A DNA stretch of 64,000 nucleotides from Hansfordia pulvinata (Eukaryota > Ascomycota > Sordariomycetes > Xylariales), in assembly GCA_006538405.1 (NCBI GenBank), contig BJKQ01000001.1, positions 2,914,001-2,978,000 on the forward strand, written 5' to 3'. A model generated the notes under the pieces. That model was given only the letters and a program-made list of their open reading frames with translations. It made no database searches and was not told where the DNA came from. Positions 11,601 through 22,827 of this stretch are shown piece by piece. Numbering within the stretch: position 1 is the stretch's first letter; the number at the start of each line of letters is the position of its first letter. The position numbers and the translations under genes are program-made.

Positions 11601-14600
11601 TGCTCGCGATGACCAACAAGTATTACAGGTCCTGCAAGGCTCAGGTGGAAGAGATACAGTCTGCCATCTTCACCCGTTTGAGAGCCTCCAGCCGTGATTC
11701 CAGCATGGATGTCCCCAACCCTTGCTATCCGCGGCTGACTCCCATCTTCCTGCTCCAACAATTGAACAGGCACAACTGGCCTGATTTGCCGGACGGGATG
11801 AGGAATGCAATCGTCACGTACGCCTTATCATTGACGCACCTGCAACGAGCAGGGAGACTTCAGACTGCTGCGACAAACATCAACCAATTGATCCAGGAAG
11901 CAGGGAACACTGGTCATTCATGGGATCCGCATGGCCTGCCGGAATCCTTGCTCCTCGAGGTGGAGTCCGGTATCATGATTCGAGAGGTGCAAGAGAGCAT
12001 CGCTGCCCCAATGAGATACCCTGCCAATGGCCAGAGCAGCGTGATGCAACTCAACATGGGCGAAGGCAAGTCGTCTGTCATTGTGCAAATTGTGGCAGCA
12101 TCTCTCGCCGATGGCAAACGCCTCGTCCGCATCGTCGTCGCAAAGCCGCAATCCAAGCAGATGCGGCACATGCTGGTCACTAAGCTGGGGGGTTTACTCG
12201 ATCGTCAGGTCTTTTTTCTCCCTTTCTCGAGATCGGTCCAGATGGATGCGACGAAACTCGGAACACTACGCACCTTACTCGATAAGTGCAGGACAACTGG
12301 AGGCGTTCTTCTGGTTCAACCTGAGCATCTTCTGTCGTTCAAACTGATGGGCTTGGAGTACCTTGCTGACCCAGAGATGCATCAAGTTGGACTTCGCTTG
12401 ACAGATACTCAAAAGCACCTAGAGAACGTTTCGCGGGACATTGTTGACGAGAGTGATGAGAACTTCAGCGTGAAGTTCGAGCTCATTTACACGATCGGAC
12501 AGCAACAGCCGGTCGAGCTGAGCCCTGACCGGTGGGCCGCGATACAAAACGTTCTTCGCAAGCTTTCTGTACACTCGTTGTCTATATCTCGAGACTTTCC
12601 GGGAGGGCTTCAACTTCTAGGCCCAAGTAAGCACGGCATTTTCCGTCCTTTGCGCATACTGAAGCACGAGGCTGGGAGAGAGCTTCTCGATAGACTGGCA
12701 GCGGACATCTGCAAGAACGGGGCTTATGGCTTACCGATCGGTCATCTCAAGCCAGCCGTGCGCGAATCGATCCGCCTTTTCATCACCGAGTCCAGTTGGC
12801 CGAAGGGGGTCAGCCAGGAAGCCCAGGATGGTGCCAGAAAGCTATTATCGGACGAAATGTACGGGGGCCTCTTGCTACTCTTGCGAGGTCTATTTGCGGG
12901 AGGGGTACTCTCCTTCACCCTCAGCATGAAGCGATGGCGGGTGAACTACGGCCTTGCAGAGAGACAGCCACCGACCCGACTCGCTGTGCCTTACCGAGCG
13001 AAAGACTCGCCTGCACCTCGGTCCGAGTTCAGTCACCCAGACGTTGTCATCGTACTCACATGTCTGAGCTACTACTACGGTGGATTGTCGGATGAGGAAC
13101 TGTTTTCCACTTTCGAACAGCTCGAGAAGTCCGACAGAGCAGACGAAGAGTTCGGGATTTGGGCTTCTTTATCCCCCGACCTGGGCGAAGCTTTCCGCCA
13201 ACGGGGCAGCATCAGCCTGCAAGATCGAGACCAGTGCAAGACGCATGTATTCCCGGCATTGAAGCGCACCAAGGTGGTGATTGACTTCTTCTTGGACAAA
13301 GTTGTTTTCCCCAAGGAAATGCTTGAGTTCCCCAAGAAACTGTCAGCCTCGGGATGGGACCTTGCGAAGCCAATGTCACATCCACTCACAGGATTCTCAG
13401 GGACTTGCGACGCGAAGTATGTCTTGCCCATCAACATCAAGCATCTCGACCTTCCGGAACAGCTGCACACCAACGCAATGGTCTTGCAACATCTGCTTCG
13501 CTCGGAGAACACTGTAACGGAACTTGCTTCGGTCGCTGAGAGCAATCTGATTCTCGAGGCCATTGTGAATCACAACCCGCCAATTCAAGTCATCCTGGAT
13601 GTCGGAGCACTGATCATCGAGCTGGACAACAAGCAAGTTGCCCGGACGTGGCTCTCAATGACCAGTGATCTCGAAAAGCAAGCGGCCATCTTCGTAAGCG
13701 AGGATGACGAGATATTGGTCATCAATCGAGAGGGCTACGTCGAACCATTCTTCACCTCTCCATTCGCTGGACATACAAGAAGCTGCCTGGTTTTCTTGGA
13801 CGACGCTCACACACGCGGCATTGACCTCAAGCTTCCAGACGATTTCCGGGCTGCCACGACGCTAGGGCCTCGCCTCACCAAGGATAGACTGGCATAAGGT
13901 AAGTGGGATGATCTCTAGCCTCATTAATACATGCCCTTTGTTCCAAACGAATACTGATTCTGTCCTTTGAACAGCCTGCATGAGAATGCGGAAACTTGGC
14001 AAGGGCCAATCTATTTCATTCCTCGTGCCACCAGAGATACAGCAGCGAATCCGGTCACAAGCTCAAATGGACAATGAGATGCCTTTGACAGTCACGAACG
14101 TCCTCTCTTGGTCTATCTCGGAGACGTGGAATGACATGCAAAAAAGCATCCCCTTGTGGGCCGTCCAAGGGCTCAGACATCTGCGTCAAGATGCCATCTG
14201 GCGCTCACAGATTGTTGGCGCCGCTGGGGAATCGGTACACACCCCGGCGATAGATGACTACTTTGAGGATGAAGCCATGAGTCTCGAGCGAAGGTATTTT
14301 CCCCGAGAGGAGAGTGTCAGCGACGTGATTAGCCAATGGTCATGGGGTCGTCTGCAAGGCTCCAGCGATCAGCTGGGTTTGATACGAAAGAAGTGTGATC
14401 AGTTCGAGATCGATACTTTTGGATCATCTGCTCTCCAGGAAGAACAGGAACGAGAGCTTGCACCTGAGAAAGAGCAAGAGAGACAGGTCGAGAAACCTCC
14501 AAAGATGTCACCACTGCCCCACAACCTGCATCCTCACTTGCGGGGTCTTGTCGAGAGAGGCGAGCTACACTTTCCTGGAGCATGCTTTCTGCCTGCTTTC

Positions 14601-15266
14601 GATTGCTTCAAACAGAGCTCTGCAGCGAAACATGGTGACCCTGCAGAGTTTGGAAGTTCGTTGCTAGTGACGGCCGACTTCGCCAAGACGGTAGCTCTGA
14701 GCGCTCAGTCGCTCTCAGACACGTTCCAGAGACCGGTTCAGTGGGTGATCACCTTCAGGAATGAAACACTCAGAAGCAAGCATCTCCTGATCGTGAGTCA
14801 TTGGGAGGCCAACCTTCTACTTGATTCCATTCCGAGTAGCAAGCACGTGCATTTGCACATGTACGCGCCACGGATCTCACTGTCGCTTCCAGACCTCCAG
14901 GAGTTGAAGCTGTTTACAGAGCCACCGCTGTCACCGAACTGGTCTCCGCCTCCACAAAAGCTCATTATTCAGCTGAACTTTTTCTCTGGGCAGCTGTATT
15001 TCGCGAGTCTACAAGAGTACAAAGCGGCGTGCGCTCTTCTTGGCCTCTCAGTTGTGCCCAATCAAGGCTCAAGCGAGGTTGGGAGAGATGGGTTTGTCGG
15101 GCAGGGAGACCAATACCCTGGATGCACCTTCACGCGCAGCCCTACTGCTTTCCTTCAGAACGCCATTGCCAAAATCCGACGGGACAGACAGGACATTTCC
15201 AAGACACATGTCGGTCGCATGCTGCATGGAGAGATACTGACGGAGGAGGACTTCGCGCAGGAGTAG
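5691..15266 (+). pseudogene. Giant DUF6606/DUF3638/DUF3645 ATPase-like gene with three in-frame TAA codons
   Basis: Exons 5691-5982, 6084-13898 and 13975-15266 (introns GTGAGT..TAG and GTAAGT..CAG) give 3132 codons in one continuous frame. The start (residues about 8-30, SLEAFTYLFHHVFLP) and the region to about 280 match the fungal DUF6606 N-terminus. DUF3638 holds a P-loop GEGKS at 12059-12073 (residue about 2090) and PEHLLSFKLM further on. DUF3645 (about 2397-2432) reads LAVPYRAKD followed by RSEFSHPDV. The C-terminus ends GEILTEEDFAQE, as in the family. The function is unknown; the motifs suggest an SF2-type ATPase (inference). Odd: TAA codons interrupt the frame at 8486-8488, 8513-8515 and 13895-13897 (codons 899, 908, 2702), while no frameshift is present. 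It is therefore either a recently inactivated gene, a base-calling artefact, or a gene with unusual splicing or readthrough. Typed as pseudogene because, as written, translation stops at residue 898. Confidence 0.7.
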
Positions 15267-15504
15267 ACTGTGCGTATGAGGCAAGATATGGAGCGCACAT
15301 GCTGGGCCATATCGGCGAATATTACGAGCCATGCGCAGCTCAGAAAGAGGCGCGTGGAATGTATGCACTAGGAAAATAGGGGGAAAAAAATTGGTGAGGC
15401 AGAGAGACTGGACAGTATCATTAGATTTATTCACCAAAATTGACCGATTAGTACCAACTGCCGCATTGACGCAACTCCCCCCCCCCATGCGGTCAGCACC
15501 ATGG

Positions 15505-17186
15505 CTATTTCGTCGGCGCGTCTGTAGCGCGGGGATACGCCCAGAGTGTGAGAAGCGTGCACATCGTCGCGAGGGCGCGGCGCGCAGGGGACTGGTCCGG
15601 GATGTAGGGGTCGCGGGGGTCGTAGTCGAAGTATAGCAGAGCGAAGCCTGCCGTGTCGAGCACGCGGAATATCCTGTAACCCGTCAGTAATTTACGTCTC
15701 TTCCGGTTTCCGCACTCTCCCTCTTCCATTCAATCTCCCACAAGCTTCTCGACGAAGGGGGGCAAGCATCTGCGACGATGAGAGCGAGTAACAACTTACA
15801 GAGCAACGACAAACACCCACATGGCGAAGGTGGCGAACGAGTCGACGGGGTCGAGGTCGTACTGGCCGCGGGCGGTGCCGACGACGGGCGGGATCCAGAG
15901 CGCGGCGCAGACGGCGTTGGGCACGAGCATCCACAGGTAACGCTGCGGCTTGCGCCAGTAGGCGAAGGGCACCACCAGCAGCGCCCAGATGACCCACGAA
16001 AGGGCAAAGGCGATCTGGAGCATTGTCAGCGAGTCACACGGCGCGGGAAGGTCGGCCGCGGGCGACGAGAGGACAGAAAACTCACGGTAACAGGCACGTT
16101 GATATCCGGGAACAGCGTATAGTTGCTCCACGCTGCGGCGAGGTTGACCACCATGAGCGCCAGCTGCAGCAGGCCGAGCGCGTACCAGGCGACGAGCGCC
16201 GCTCTCCTGAACCACGTGCACCAGCCGCGGTGCACCGTGGGCGTATCCATCCCTCCTTCTTCTGCTCCTCCCCCCCCCTCGACCTGTTCAGCCGCCGCCG
16301 CCTTGGCGCAGTGCTCGACCACCGCGAACCCGCACGTCCGGCACGGCATGCCGGCGTAGTGCCACGCACCGCCGGGCCCGGGCCCGGGCCCGGGCATCAC
16401 TCCTGCTACTGCTCCCTCAACCGCAGCATCGGCGTGTCGCGACACGAACGGCGCGCGCCGCCCTCGAGCCGCGGGGAGAAGCAGCGGGGGCCGCGGAGGC
16501 GCCTCGTCCCAGCCGAGGTCGAGCGCGGGGCCGTGCGTGCGCTCGTAGGCGCGCGTCTGCCGGTCGCGGCGCCAGCAGCGCAGGCAGAAGGTGCGCCAGG
16601 AGCCGTGGGCCGCGGAGCGGTCGAGCACGAGGCGGTGGCGGCGCGAAGGCGGCGACGGCATCAGCAGGCACGCGGAGCAGCACTGCTGCAGGATCGCGAC
16701 GTCGGGCTCGTCGGCGTCCCCGTCGTCGCCGCCGTGGTTGCTGTCGGTACGGTCGCGTCGCCTAGCTGGACGGCGGAATTGGCGCCTGATAAAGTCCGGA
16801 GTGATCAGCCGCCAGTACAGGGCGCAGACGTGCCGGAGGGCCAGCAGGGACGGCAGGTCGAGCTCGGCCAGGAAGATGTACTGTAGCTCTAGAGGCAAGA
16901 CAGTCAGGTGGCGGACCGGCGCGAGGGGTGCCGCCGGAGGCGGTAGCGGTGATATGCGGCTCGCCGTCTTCGTTTCTGTCGTGTGGTTGAGGGCGGCGGC
17001 GGGCGCTGTCTCCTGAGGTATCGTCTGCAAGCCGAACGACTCACGGCCAGGCAGCCATCTCCTGCTGCTGTGCCGGGCGCTGCTGTTACTGCTGCGAAGC
17101 AAATGCCGGTCCGAGCGGTCAGTGGACCAGGTCAGAATGGACTGTGACGGGCCGGACGACGCCCACGAGCTTCGTCGGCTGTTCAT
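15505..17186 (-). CDS. F-box domain multi-pass membrane protein
   Basis: Minus strand exons 17186-16086, 16014-15800 and 15673-15505. The introns are 71 nt (GTGAGT) and 126 nt (GTAAGT), and the product is 494 aa. An F-box-like domain sits at about 94-138 (LPLELQYIFLAELDLPSLL, then HVCALYW). It is followed by a Cys-rich middle with three CxxC pairs (CSAC, CLRC, CRTC) that could bind zinc. The C-terminal third has about four hydrophobic helices: roughly 329-353, 368-387, one in exon 2 after RYLWML, and one spanning the exon 2/3 junction. F-box proteins normally recruit substrates to SCF ubiquitin ligases through Skp1; here the adaptor would be tethered to a membrane (inference). Its 3' end converges on the giant gene with only 238 bp between the stops. 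A GGGCCC/Gly-Pro low-complexity stretch lies near 16376-16397. The substrate and the membrane are unknown. Confidence 0.75.
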
Positions 17187-17895
17187 GATGGCGACGGTGG
17201 TCGATCTGCGAAAAGAGAGGTGCTATACATCAGTTCCACTGTACACATTGTCGCGTGAGGCCATCGCGGGGCTTGCGAAGGTGGGTGGTGGGCCATCTTT
17301 ATTGTTGCCCAACGCGGCTGGATGCGCCAGCGCACTGACACTACCAAAGGCCATACTGCACACAGGGCCATCGCGAGGCAGATAGAGCGGCTAGCCAGAG
17401 AAAGCCTTCGCAAGACGCCTCGTCTTGGCGGCAGACAGCGAACGCGCCCGAGTCTGGGGGGTGAGGCAGCTAAAGCATCAGCTGAGGCTGGGTTACTGTT
17501 TAGCGTCGCCTACGGCCTTTGACTTAGCCGGGGTTCGGCGATCCGGCGCTTGCCAAGACCTGCTTCTCCGATGACACTGCGAGACCGAGATGCCTTTTCG
17601 GAAAGCGGGACGGGTTGGTGGTGAGTCGATGTTGGGCCGTGCTTGCGTTGCCGATGACAGGCTGGAGGCTGTGCCGTTGTGCGCAGTCGGCGTTTTTCGA
17701 TGGCGAATCGGCATCGAGACCGAATATGAGTGCAACACCTGCGTCACTGGGTCCTGCGACAACGCGAGACGATCAAGAAATTGCTCTGCGATAGACTCCT
17801 AGTTCCTCATTCATCAGCTAAAATAACAGCAACCGCCGACACCGTCACACACAACTCCTTGCTCAAAACCATGCATGCCCACGGACTACGGAGTG
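17187..17895. other. Intergenic, no gene seen
   Basis: About 0.7 kb between two minus-strand genes. It should contain the promoter of the F-box membrane gene and the 3' end of the dioxygenase gene. No domain-bearing frame or repeat stands out. Confidence 0.45.
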
Positions 17896-18658
17896 CTACG
17901 CCAGGTTTGGATCTTGGATTGTCCCTGGCTTGGGAACCGAGTTGGCCAGCTCGCCACAGCCCTTGCAGCGTCGATTGTCCTCGCTCGACATAAAGGCCTG
18001 GATGGCGGCCTTGATCTGTGTGCCCAGGTCAGTGCAGTGGAAGGCGGCCTCGTGGACAATGTCGCCGCATTCTTGACAATACCAACGCATACGGTCGATA
18101 AGACCTTCGGGGCGGCGCTGCTCGAGGACAAGGCCGACTGTGTTGGCAAAGCGAACCGGGTTGTGCGGCGTGTTGCCCGGCAGCAAGAACATGTCACCCT
18201 CGCGGATAATGATGTCGCGAAATTCGCCGCCGTCCACTACCTTGAGGCACATGGCGCCCTTGTGCTGGTAGAACCACTCGGGAGTCTGGTTGATGTGGTA
18301 GTCGGTGCGCGCATTGGGCCCCCCCACAATCTTTGCCGGCGCGTGGATACGCCCACTCGGTCAGTCACTCATCCAAGTGGAAGGCGGGCTTGCTGGGCGA
18401 GGGCGAAGCTGGTGGATGGCTACTTTGTGTTAGGAATGAATGTGGCTCACCATGACAGTAAAGTCGTCATTGTAGACGCAGTAGTTGTTGACCGGGGGCT
18501 TGAGCAGGTGGGAGTTTTCGTCGAGCCTGAACGGGGCATGGGCCGAGGTGAGTCAAGGCCGGCGCAGCAAAGAGAGAGAGAGAGGGGGGCGATGTGGACT
18601 GATCTGATTGTATCGCGAGAACTCACCACTTGGGCAGGTTGACAGGGGCCGCCAGCAT
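17896..18658 (-). CDS. BNA1: 3-hydroxyanthranilate 3,4-dioxygenase (kynurenine pathway)
   Basis: Minus strand exons 18658-18627, 18526-18451 and 18330-17896 give 180 aa, close to yeast Bna1 (177 aa). The enzyme is a cytosolic non-haem Fe(II) dioxygenase. It opens 3-hydroxyanthranilate to the semialdehyde that cyclises to quinolinate, feeding de novo NAD+ synthesis. The cupin Fe ligands are visible: His in RTDYHIN, Glu in TPEWFYQ and His in NTPHNPV. The C-terminal tail keeps two CxxC pairs (CQEC, CKGC), the rubredoxin-like metal site of this family. Junctions are clean: PKW is split by the first intron (donor GTGAGT), and the second intron (120 nt) follows NDDFTVM. The start MLAAPVNLPKW fits the family. 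There is no kynurenine-pathway neighbour in the window. Confidence 0.95.
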
Positions 18659-18970
18659 CTTGTCGGTGTTCTTTCCAATGGCGCTGTACAGGCGATAGAG
18701 GCCAAAAAAGGCTTGCGAAGGTGGTGAAAGAGCCAGAGAAGAAGCGAGTGAGACGGGAACGTAAGGAGGTAGCGAGGCGAGGAGGTCGAAACGTTCGGTA
18801 AGCAGCGGAGGGCTCGGTTCGATGGGCCGCCGCAAGTCGCGCACGAGAGGAGAAGAGAGGTCGGCGGAAAGCGGAGACGGCAGCAAAAGTCAGGCCGGCT
18901 GTTAGAGTTTCGCGATTTCGGAGATATGGATCGGGATGGGGATAGGGCCGCCTCAAGGAGGAAAGAGCAA

Positions 18971-19002
<32 letters not shown>

Positions 19003-20511
19003 AGAGTCGCGTTCGTCGACCGGAAGGTGCGAGTCGCGGGATCATGGAGCATGGGCAGGTCCAAGCCGGACCCGGAAGGTTCGACTCGGGTGGGAGGCAG
19101 CCGTCCATGGGCATCTTTTGGTGGAAATGCGCACAACCTGAGGAAGCCATTGATCTTATCTTCCACCCATGGTTGGATAGATGACTGGAGAGTCGATCCG
19201 TAGCAGGTACGTGGGGTGGCCGTCCACGTTCACCCCACGGCGGTGCAAGCGAGTGGAGGTTCCAGAGGGAAAATACAGGCGCCCGGGGTGTTCTCTCTAC
19301 CTACCTCCTAAACTTAGTACTCCGTAGATAGACGCGCGCGAGCAGGCATCAGCACGAGGCAATGGCATCAGGCGTGGTGAAGGCTATACTACGTACGTGT
19401 GTGCAACAGTTCCTCTTTGAGAAAGGTTTTATCTCCGGGACGGTTGTATCTGCAACCAATTGTGTTCAGCGGCCAACAACAGCAGGATTGGGTTACCTAT
19501 TGCGCCATGTGCTGACAGAACCCCGGGCTGCGCGTCCGCTGCTACTGCCGCCAATGCCGCGGTAGTACAACGTTGTCGCAACCGAGGACTCTTACACCAC
19601 TCGACACTTGAAGAGCTCTCTAGTTCTCATGGTTGACAGATCTAATCAGATGCATTGCAGGTTTCACTGCGGGCAGCCCCGGATTGGAAGTTGTCGCGCA
19701 GGGTTGCAGCGCATGCTTTCGTGCTCACCAGGCGACTCCATTTGCTAGCAGAATCACATGTGACAGATACGTCGGGTGTACCCGTACCTAAACATCTGTA
19801 CCTCTGTACCTCTGCACCTCAAGTAAAGTTCAATTTGAACTTCAACCTCGTAAACCTCAATGGAAGAGACCCTGCCCAGGGATGGGCTCTGGGAAAAGCA
19901 TTTCGAGGTTGGAGGTACTCGTACGCCCACCTTGCCCCAGATAGAGAGGCGTCTACTTGAACGCAGGCACTGCCGCCCACGTGCTGACAAGTATCTGGTT
20001 TGTCTCGGCTGCTCATTGCTAGGTTCCTCAACACTGGTTACTTCAATCGCATCTGATGGTGCTAAAACCCCCGCAATTTAGTGCAGTCAGCTACCAAAAG
20101 GGCGCCACACGGCAGCCCTGATCCCGCTACAGCTCCAGCTACCTTATCATGGATCCATCCATCCATGATGGGGACGAGTACAGCCTGTCCCGGAGCTCCA
20201 GCTACAGTCGATACAAAGTACCTGCAGAGCTCGCCGCCCCGTTGGCATCATCAGACGCTGATCTGAGCAAGTTTCACCCCCCTTCCTCTTCCCGCTTCCC
20301 TCTCGAGATCTCGCCTCACCAACACGTGCGCGTGTCTTCCCTCCTCGTTCTCACGGGCGGCTTCTTTTTTACCTTCTTCCTCCCCCACACCGCCCTTCTC
20401 CGTCTTTCCTCCTCCTTCTCCCCCTCCATAAACACCGGCCGCAACACATCACCGCCGCCGCCGCCGCCGCCGCCTCCATCGCCGACTCACCGGCCAACCA
20501 CCCGATCAATC
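18659..20511. promoter_or_regulatory. Divergent intergenic region between BNA1 and the copper transporter gene
   Basis: About 1.85 kb holding both promoters of a divergently transcribed pair. It contains a GGGCGC-type simple repeat at about 18973-19002, TACTCCGTA at 19318-19326, and CT-rich sequence (about 20270-20440) before the transporter start. A plus-strand open frame from 20149 runs into the transporter frame without a stop; this is treated as leader but noted in findings. No separate gene is supported. Confidence 0.5.
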
Positions 20512-21513
20512 ATGGACCACTCGCATATGGATCACTCCCAAATGGACCACTCTCACATGGACCACGGCCACATGGGCGGCCACGACGACATGGACATGGG
20601 CCCCATGTGCAGCATGAACGTAAGGCGCCCCTCCGACGTCGATGCCGACCATGGCACCAGCTCACCCACCTCCAGATGCTCTTCACCTGGGACACCAACA
20701 ACCTCTGCATTGTCTTCCGCTGGGCCCGCGTTTCCGGGCCCCTATCCCTCCTCGTCGCCCTACTGCTGACCGTCGCCTTTTGCGCCGGCTACGAGTGGAT
20801 GCGCGACCTGACGCGTCGCTTCGACGCCTTCGACCGTCGCGAGGACGAAGCCGCCCCCAGTGAGTCCTCTCCCTGCTCGCTCCCTTACCCCCTCCCCCCT
20901 TCCCCCTACCCCTGTGGCCGCACACATATGCCCGTCTCCCTTGTCCTCAACCCCCCTTCCTTCCCTCCGCGCCTCTCCCCTAAAGCTAAAAACGAGCGCC
21001 TCGTTTCTGCGCGGCCCCTCGCTGCCAAAGGTCGCACCAGCGCCAGCCGCCCCCTCCGAGACGGCGACCTCGAAGACCAAGGACCAGTGATTGTTGACGA
21101 GAGCACCCCCATCCTGCACGCAGGACGTACCGGCAGTTCGAACGGTACATCTAGCAGCACCGCCAGCCGCGTCGTTGGCGCAAAGGGCAGCGAGCGCCGC
21201 CGCCTCGTCAAGGCCATTCTATATGCGGTACAGAACTTTTACGCCTTTATGATTATGTGAGTCTTGTCTTTTTTTTTTTTTTAACCCCCCCCTCTGTTCC
21301 TGTCCGCCAAGGGAGGGAATGGAAAAGCAAATAATTGGCAAAGGAAGGAGCTTCAGCTTCAGGGACAGCGCGAGCTAACGCCAGCGACTTTGCAGGCTCA
21401 TCTTCATGACATACAACGGCTGGGTCATGTTGGCGACCGCTTTTGGTGCCGGCCTGGGCTACTGGCTCTTTGGGGCTCACACGCCTGCGGCCAAGGAGAC
21501 CGCTTGCCATTGA
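20512..21513 (+). CDS. CTR2: Ctr2-like copper transporter
   Basis: Exons 20512-20619, 20676-20859, 20986-21256 and 21396-21513 give 226 aa. Ctr proteins are trimeric Cu(I) channels; the Ctr2 type of yeast sits on the vacuole and exports stored copper. The N-terminal exon is a Met/His-rich metal-binding segment (MDHSHMDHSQMDHSH, then several HM pairs). CSMN followed by MLFTWDTNNLCIVF leads into TM1 and closely resembles yeast Ctr2. TM2 carries the MxxxM copper-selectivity motif (FMIMLIFMTYNGW) and TM3 the GxxxG packing motif (GAGLGYWLFG). The C-terminus ends ETACH; the Cys-His end is typical. All junctions are GT-AG; the last intron splits the second Met of MIM. Assignment to Ctr2 rather than plasma-membrane Ctr1 rests on the CSMN and Cys-His signatures. 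Confidence 0.92.
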
Positions 21514-22186
21514 ACAGGTCGTTCCATTAGCGCACTTCCGGCCCTGCCTCAGGAAGTCACAATATTGTCTGTCCCTGGTATCTGGTGTCTGCCTTGTCGC
21601 TCCGCACACGTGGTGTGATTCCGTCTCGAATTATGGTGTGGCGCCCTCGCCGATCTACAAGGGTGTTTGAAAAGCCCGGCCAGACGTAGACGACCGTCAG
21701 AATTTTGGTTATCTGGGGAGGCCCGTGGACGATGAAGTTACACAACGTCGTATGTTGCAATGCAAATCACTGCGCAGGCCCTGCCAGGAACAGGTTTCGT
21801 TCCCGTGGGGCTTAAAGTCGCACAGCCAAGGCTGTAACCAAGTTGCGACGAGGGCAGCACGTGTCGGCGATGGTCCGACGTCGGATACTAGAGGATTTAT
21901 GAACCTGGTTCATGGGTCACGATAGCGGAAGACCGAATTGGAAGCAAACTCGACAAGTCATCCAGCCCTACACCGGTGGGCAGGTTCACTATGAGAGCCC
22001 AGACTGCGGTCCGCTTGTAGATCCCGACCCGTGTCAATCATTATCATCATTATCGTGGCTTTGGCGAAATGCCTCTAATCTGTATAAATATATCAAGAAG
22101 ATGGGGCGCGTCTGAGTCCCGCGCACCGGTTCAGAGCGTTCGGGGGAGTTCCCGCGGCGCAACAAAGGGGCTGATGGGCATCCCAT
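21514..22186. other. Convergent intergenic region
   Basis: About 0.67 kb between the stops of the copper transporter (+) and the Nudix gene (-). It should hold both 3' UTRs and poly(A) sites. No gene or repeat is supported. Confidence 0.45.
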
Positions 22187-22794
22187 TCATATCTTGGCGT
22201 CCTTGACCTGGTCGCGCACCGCGGCCTGGCCCACGTCCTGGTCGGCGGTCGCCGCGCCGTCGAGGCGCCGCCTCTTCTTCTCGGGCAGGGCGCCCTGGCC
22301 CTCGAGGCGGGCGATGATGCGCTCGTCGCCGTAGTGGGCGTTGTGCTCGAACTCGGGCTCCTCGGCGTAGGCGACGCGGGCGGCGTCGACCAGCATGCGG
22401 CCCGTCAGGCCCCAGACGAGGAACCTCTTCTCCTCCTCGACCAGCTCGTCCACCTCCTCTTCCGCTTCCGCTTCCGCTTCCGCTTCCGCCGCCGCCGTCC
22501 CCGCTTTCTCGGCGCCGGGATTCCGCCTCGGGTTGGTCGTGCCCGGGCGCGTCACGCGCTGGTCGTCGACGGGGACGTGGAACTTGTGGACGCGCCAGTC
22601 CTCGGCGTGCCAGTGGGACCAGTAGCCCTCGTACCAGACGCCCTCGGGGGCTGCTGCTGCTGCTGGGGGCGCGAGGCAGGTCGGCGGCCTTGAGGAAGTT
22701 GTAGAAGGGAGCGGAGAAGACGGCGGCGACCTCGCGGGCGTCGAGGCGGGGGATCATGCTCTCGTCCACGGTGGGGTAGTCGTCGCCCCCACCA

Positions 22795-22827
<33 letters not shown>

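Noticed and set aside
8486..13897. Reassignment of UAA to Gln, or A-to-I editing, as the cause of the three stops
   Set aside because: Other genes in the window, such as the copper transporter, end normally and use CAA/CAG for Gln. A-to-I editing would have to change both adenines of UAA and would give Trp, not Gln.
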